A stretch of DNA of 64,000 nt, taken from assembly GCF_051014685.1 (NCBI RefSeq), contig NW_027478856.1:186001-250000 (forward strand). Reading direction: 5' to 3'. This document shows positions 62,641 through 64,000 of this stretch, in pieces; positions within the stretch are counted from its first letter, which is position 1; every line of letters begins with the position of its first letter. Source of the stretch: Ptiloglossa arizonensis (lineage: Eukaryota; Arthropoda; Insecta; Hymenoptera; Colletidae). The translations under genes and the position numbers were made by a program. The notes beneath the pieces were generated by a model, which had not been told where the DNA came from, did not search any database, and was given only the letters and a program-made list of their open reading frames with translations.

Positions 62641-64000
62641 AAAAGTGCGCATACCGTTGTAATCGGGCGAGTTTCTACTTTCAGATGCAACAGAAATTTT
62701 GCGGATCGGTCAATCCGTTCGCGAGATATGGCAGTTTGAAGGTAAGAAACGCTTGAGAAACTCAAAATTTTCGCAGTTCTGATGCTAGAAACGAGTAACT
62801 AGAACGGCGTAGGGGAAAAGTGCGCATACCGTTGTAATCGGGCGAGTTTCTACTTTCAGATGCAACAGAAATTTTGCGGATCGGTCAATCCGTTCGCGCG
62901 ATATGGCAGTTTGAAGGTAAGAAACGCTTGAGAAACTCAAAATTTTCGCAGTTCTGATGCTAGAAACGAGTAACTAGAACGGCCTAGGGGGGAAAAGTAC
63001 GCATACCGTTGTAATCGGGCGAGTTTCCACTTTCAGATGCAACAGAAATTTTGCGGATTGATCAATCCGTTCGCGAGATATGGCAGTTTTGAGATAAGAA
63101 ACGCTTGAGAAACTCAAAATTTTCGCAGTTCTGATGCTCGAAACGAATGACTAGAACGGCCTAGGGGAGAAGTACGCATACCGTTGTAATCGGGCGAGTG
63201 TCTACTTTCAGATGCAACAGAAATTTTGCGGATTGATAGCTCCGTTCGCGAGATATGGCAGTTTGGAGATAAGAAACGCTTTAGAAACTCAAAATTTTCG
63301 GAGTTCTGATGCTCGAAACGAATAACTGTAACGGCCTAGGGGAAAAGTGCGCATACCGTTGTAATCGGTCGAGTGTCTACTTTCAGATGCAACAGAAATT
63401 TTGCGGATTGATAGTTCCGTTCGCGAGATATGGCAGTTTGGAGATAAGAAACGCTTTAGAAACTCAAAATTTTCGCAGTTCTGATGCTCGAAACGAATAA
63501 CTGGAACGGCCTAGGGGAAAAGTGCGCATACCGTTGTAATCGGGCGAGTTTCTACTTTCAGATGCAACAGAAATTTTGCGGATCGGTCAATCCGTTCGCG
63601 CGATATGGCAGTTTGAAGGTAAGAAACGCTTGAGAAACTCAAAATTTTCGCAGTTCTGATGCTAGAAACGAGTAACTAGAACGGCCTAGGGGAAAAGTAC
63701 GCATACCGTTGTAATCGGCGAGTTTCCACTTTCAGATGCAACAGAAATTTTGCGGATTGATCGATCCGTTCGCGAGATATGGCAGTTTGGAGATAAGAAA
63801 CGCTTGAGAAACTCAAAATTTTCGCAGTTCTGATGCTCGAAACGAATGACTAGAACGGCCTAGGGGAGAAGTACGCATACCGTTGTAATCGGGCGAGTGT
63901 CTACTTTCAGATGCAACAGAAATTTTGCGGATTGATAGCTTCGTTCGCGAGATATGGCAGTTTGGAGATAAGAAACGCTTTAGAAACTCAAAATTTTCGC
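62641..64000. repeat. Right-family monomers to the window end
   Basis: Monomers with GTTCGCGCGATATGG (near 62,893 and 63,595), GTTTCCACTTTC, GATAGCTCC, AACTGTAACGG and TCGGTCGAGTG repeat the 44.6-46.0 and 53.6-56.6 kb modules. A 2-bp insertion gives CTAGGGGGGAAAAG near 62,990 and a one-base deletion gives ATCGGCGAG near 63,717. The window stops at monomer position 145, with the array still running. Confidence 0.78.

Larger units (their letters stand above)
1..64000. repeat. Satellite DNA array, 175-bp monomer, about 365.8 copies
   Basis: Every part of the window reads as head-to-tail copies of one 175-bp unit. The CCTAGGGG-type start block returns every 175 bases from base 1 to the end, always in the same orientation. 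Conserved blocks, in monomer coordinates, lie at about 21-36, 44-69, 84-108 and 126-156. Variation concentrates at about 3-7, 12-20, 43, 71-83, 110-114, 125, 143-146 and 157-172. No stretch longer than a few bases departs from the monomer, so long regions without genes are all satellite. Centromeric or pericentromeric location is inferred from size, purity and higher-order structure; no flanking sequence is available to prove it. The family is not one I recognise. Confidence 0.98.

Noticed and set aside
1..64000. CRISPR array
   Set aside because: There are no short repeats with unique spacers and no cas genes. The repeating unit is 175 bp without separate spacers, and all parts are conserved.
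1..64000. Transposable element, telomere repeat, tRNA or rRNA genes
   Set aside because: No stretch departs from the monomer, and no short telomere-like repeat or tRNA/rRNA sequence is visible. The whole length is explained by the satellite.

Overview
The whole 64 kb window is one uninterrupted tandem array of a 175-bp satellite monomer, all in the same orientation. No gene, RNA gene, transposon, CRISPR array or other non-satellite sequence is visible. Phased on the CGGCCTAGGG block at base 1, the window holds 365 complete monomers plus 145 bases of the next. Indels are rare: I count 29 one-base deletions, three one-base insertions, one 2-bp and one 4-bp insertion. Their net of -20 agrees with the phase of the last base and with phase checks near 10.7, 20.1, 30.1, 40.9, 50.0 and 60.2 kb. 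A single monomer is about 45% GC and has 14 CpGs, about 1.6 times the chance expectation (hand count).

This is eukaryotic satellite heterochromatin, most likely pericentromeric or centromeric; that placement is an inference from monomer length, purity and higher-order structure. I do not recognise the family. The CpG excess argues against a genome with heavy germline CpG methylation, such as vertebrates and most plants. An insect or other weakly methylated invertebrate fits better, but nothing here identifies the species.

Variant sites recur together, so monomers form higher-order repeats (HORs) whose units change along the window: mixed monomers at 0-5.2 kb; a 12-mer (2,098-2,099 bp) in two tandem runs between 5.9 and 17.6 kb; a 5-mer doublet at 17.9-19.6 kb; a 13-mer doublet (2,275 bp) at 22.1-26.6 kb flanked by two copies of a 1.9-kb segment; a 14-mer (2,450 bp) at 29.4-34.4 kb; a 9/10/11-mer at 34.5-40.1 kb; then, to 64 kb, a more varied family in 3-, 4-, 6- and 8-mer modules. 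A 2.3-kb island of the 9-11-mer family at 48.0-50.4 kb sits inside that last family. Marker offsets suggest it is the start of a duplicated copy of about 37.3-46.0 kb, placed at 48.0-54.2 kb and since changed by whole-monomer losses or gains.

The short open frames on both strands are satellite shadows: 175 is not a multiple of 3, so the frame shifts every monomer. The features most worth checking are the HOR succession, the duplicated boundary, the conserved dyad around monomer positions 73-88, correlated inverted-repeat variants, and the CpG excess.
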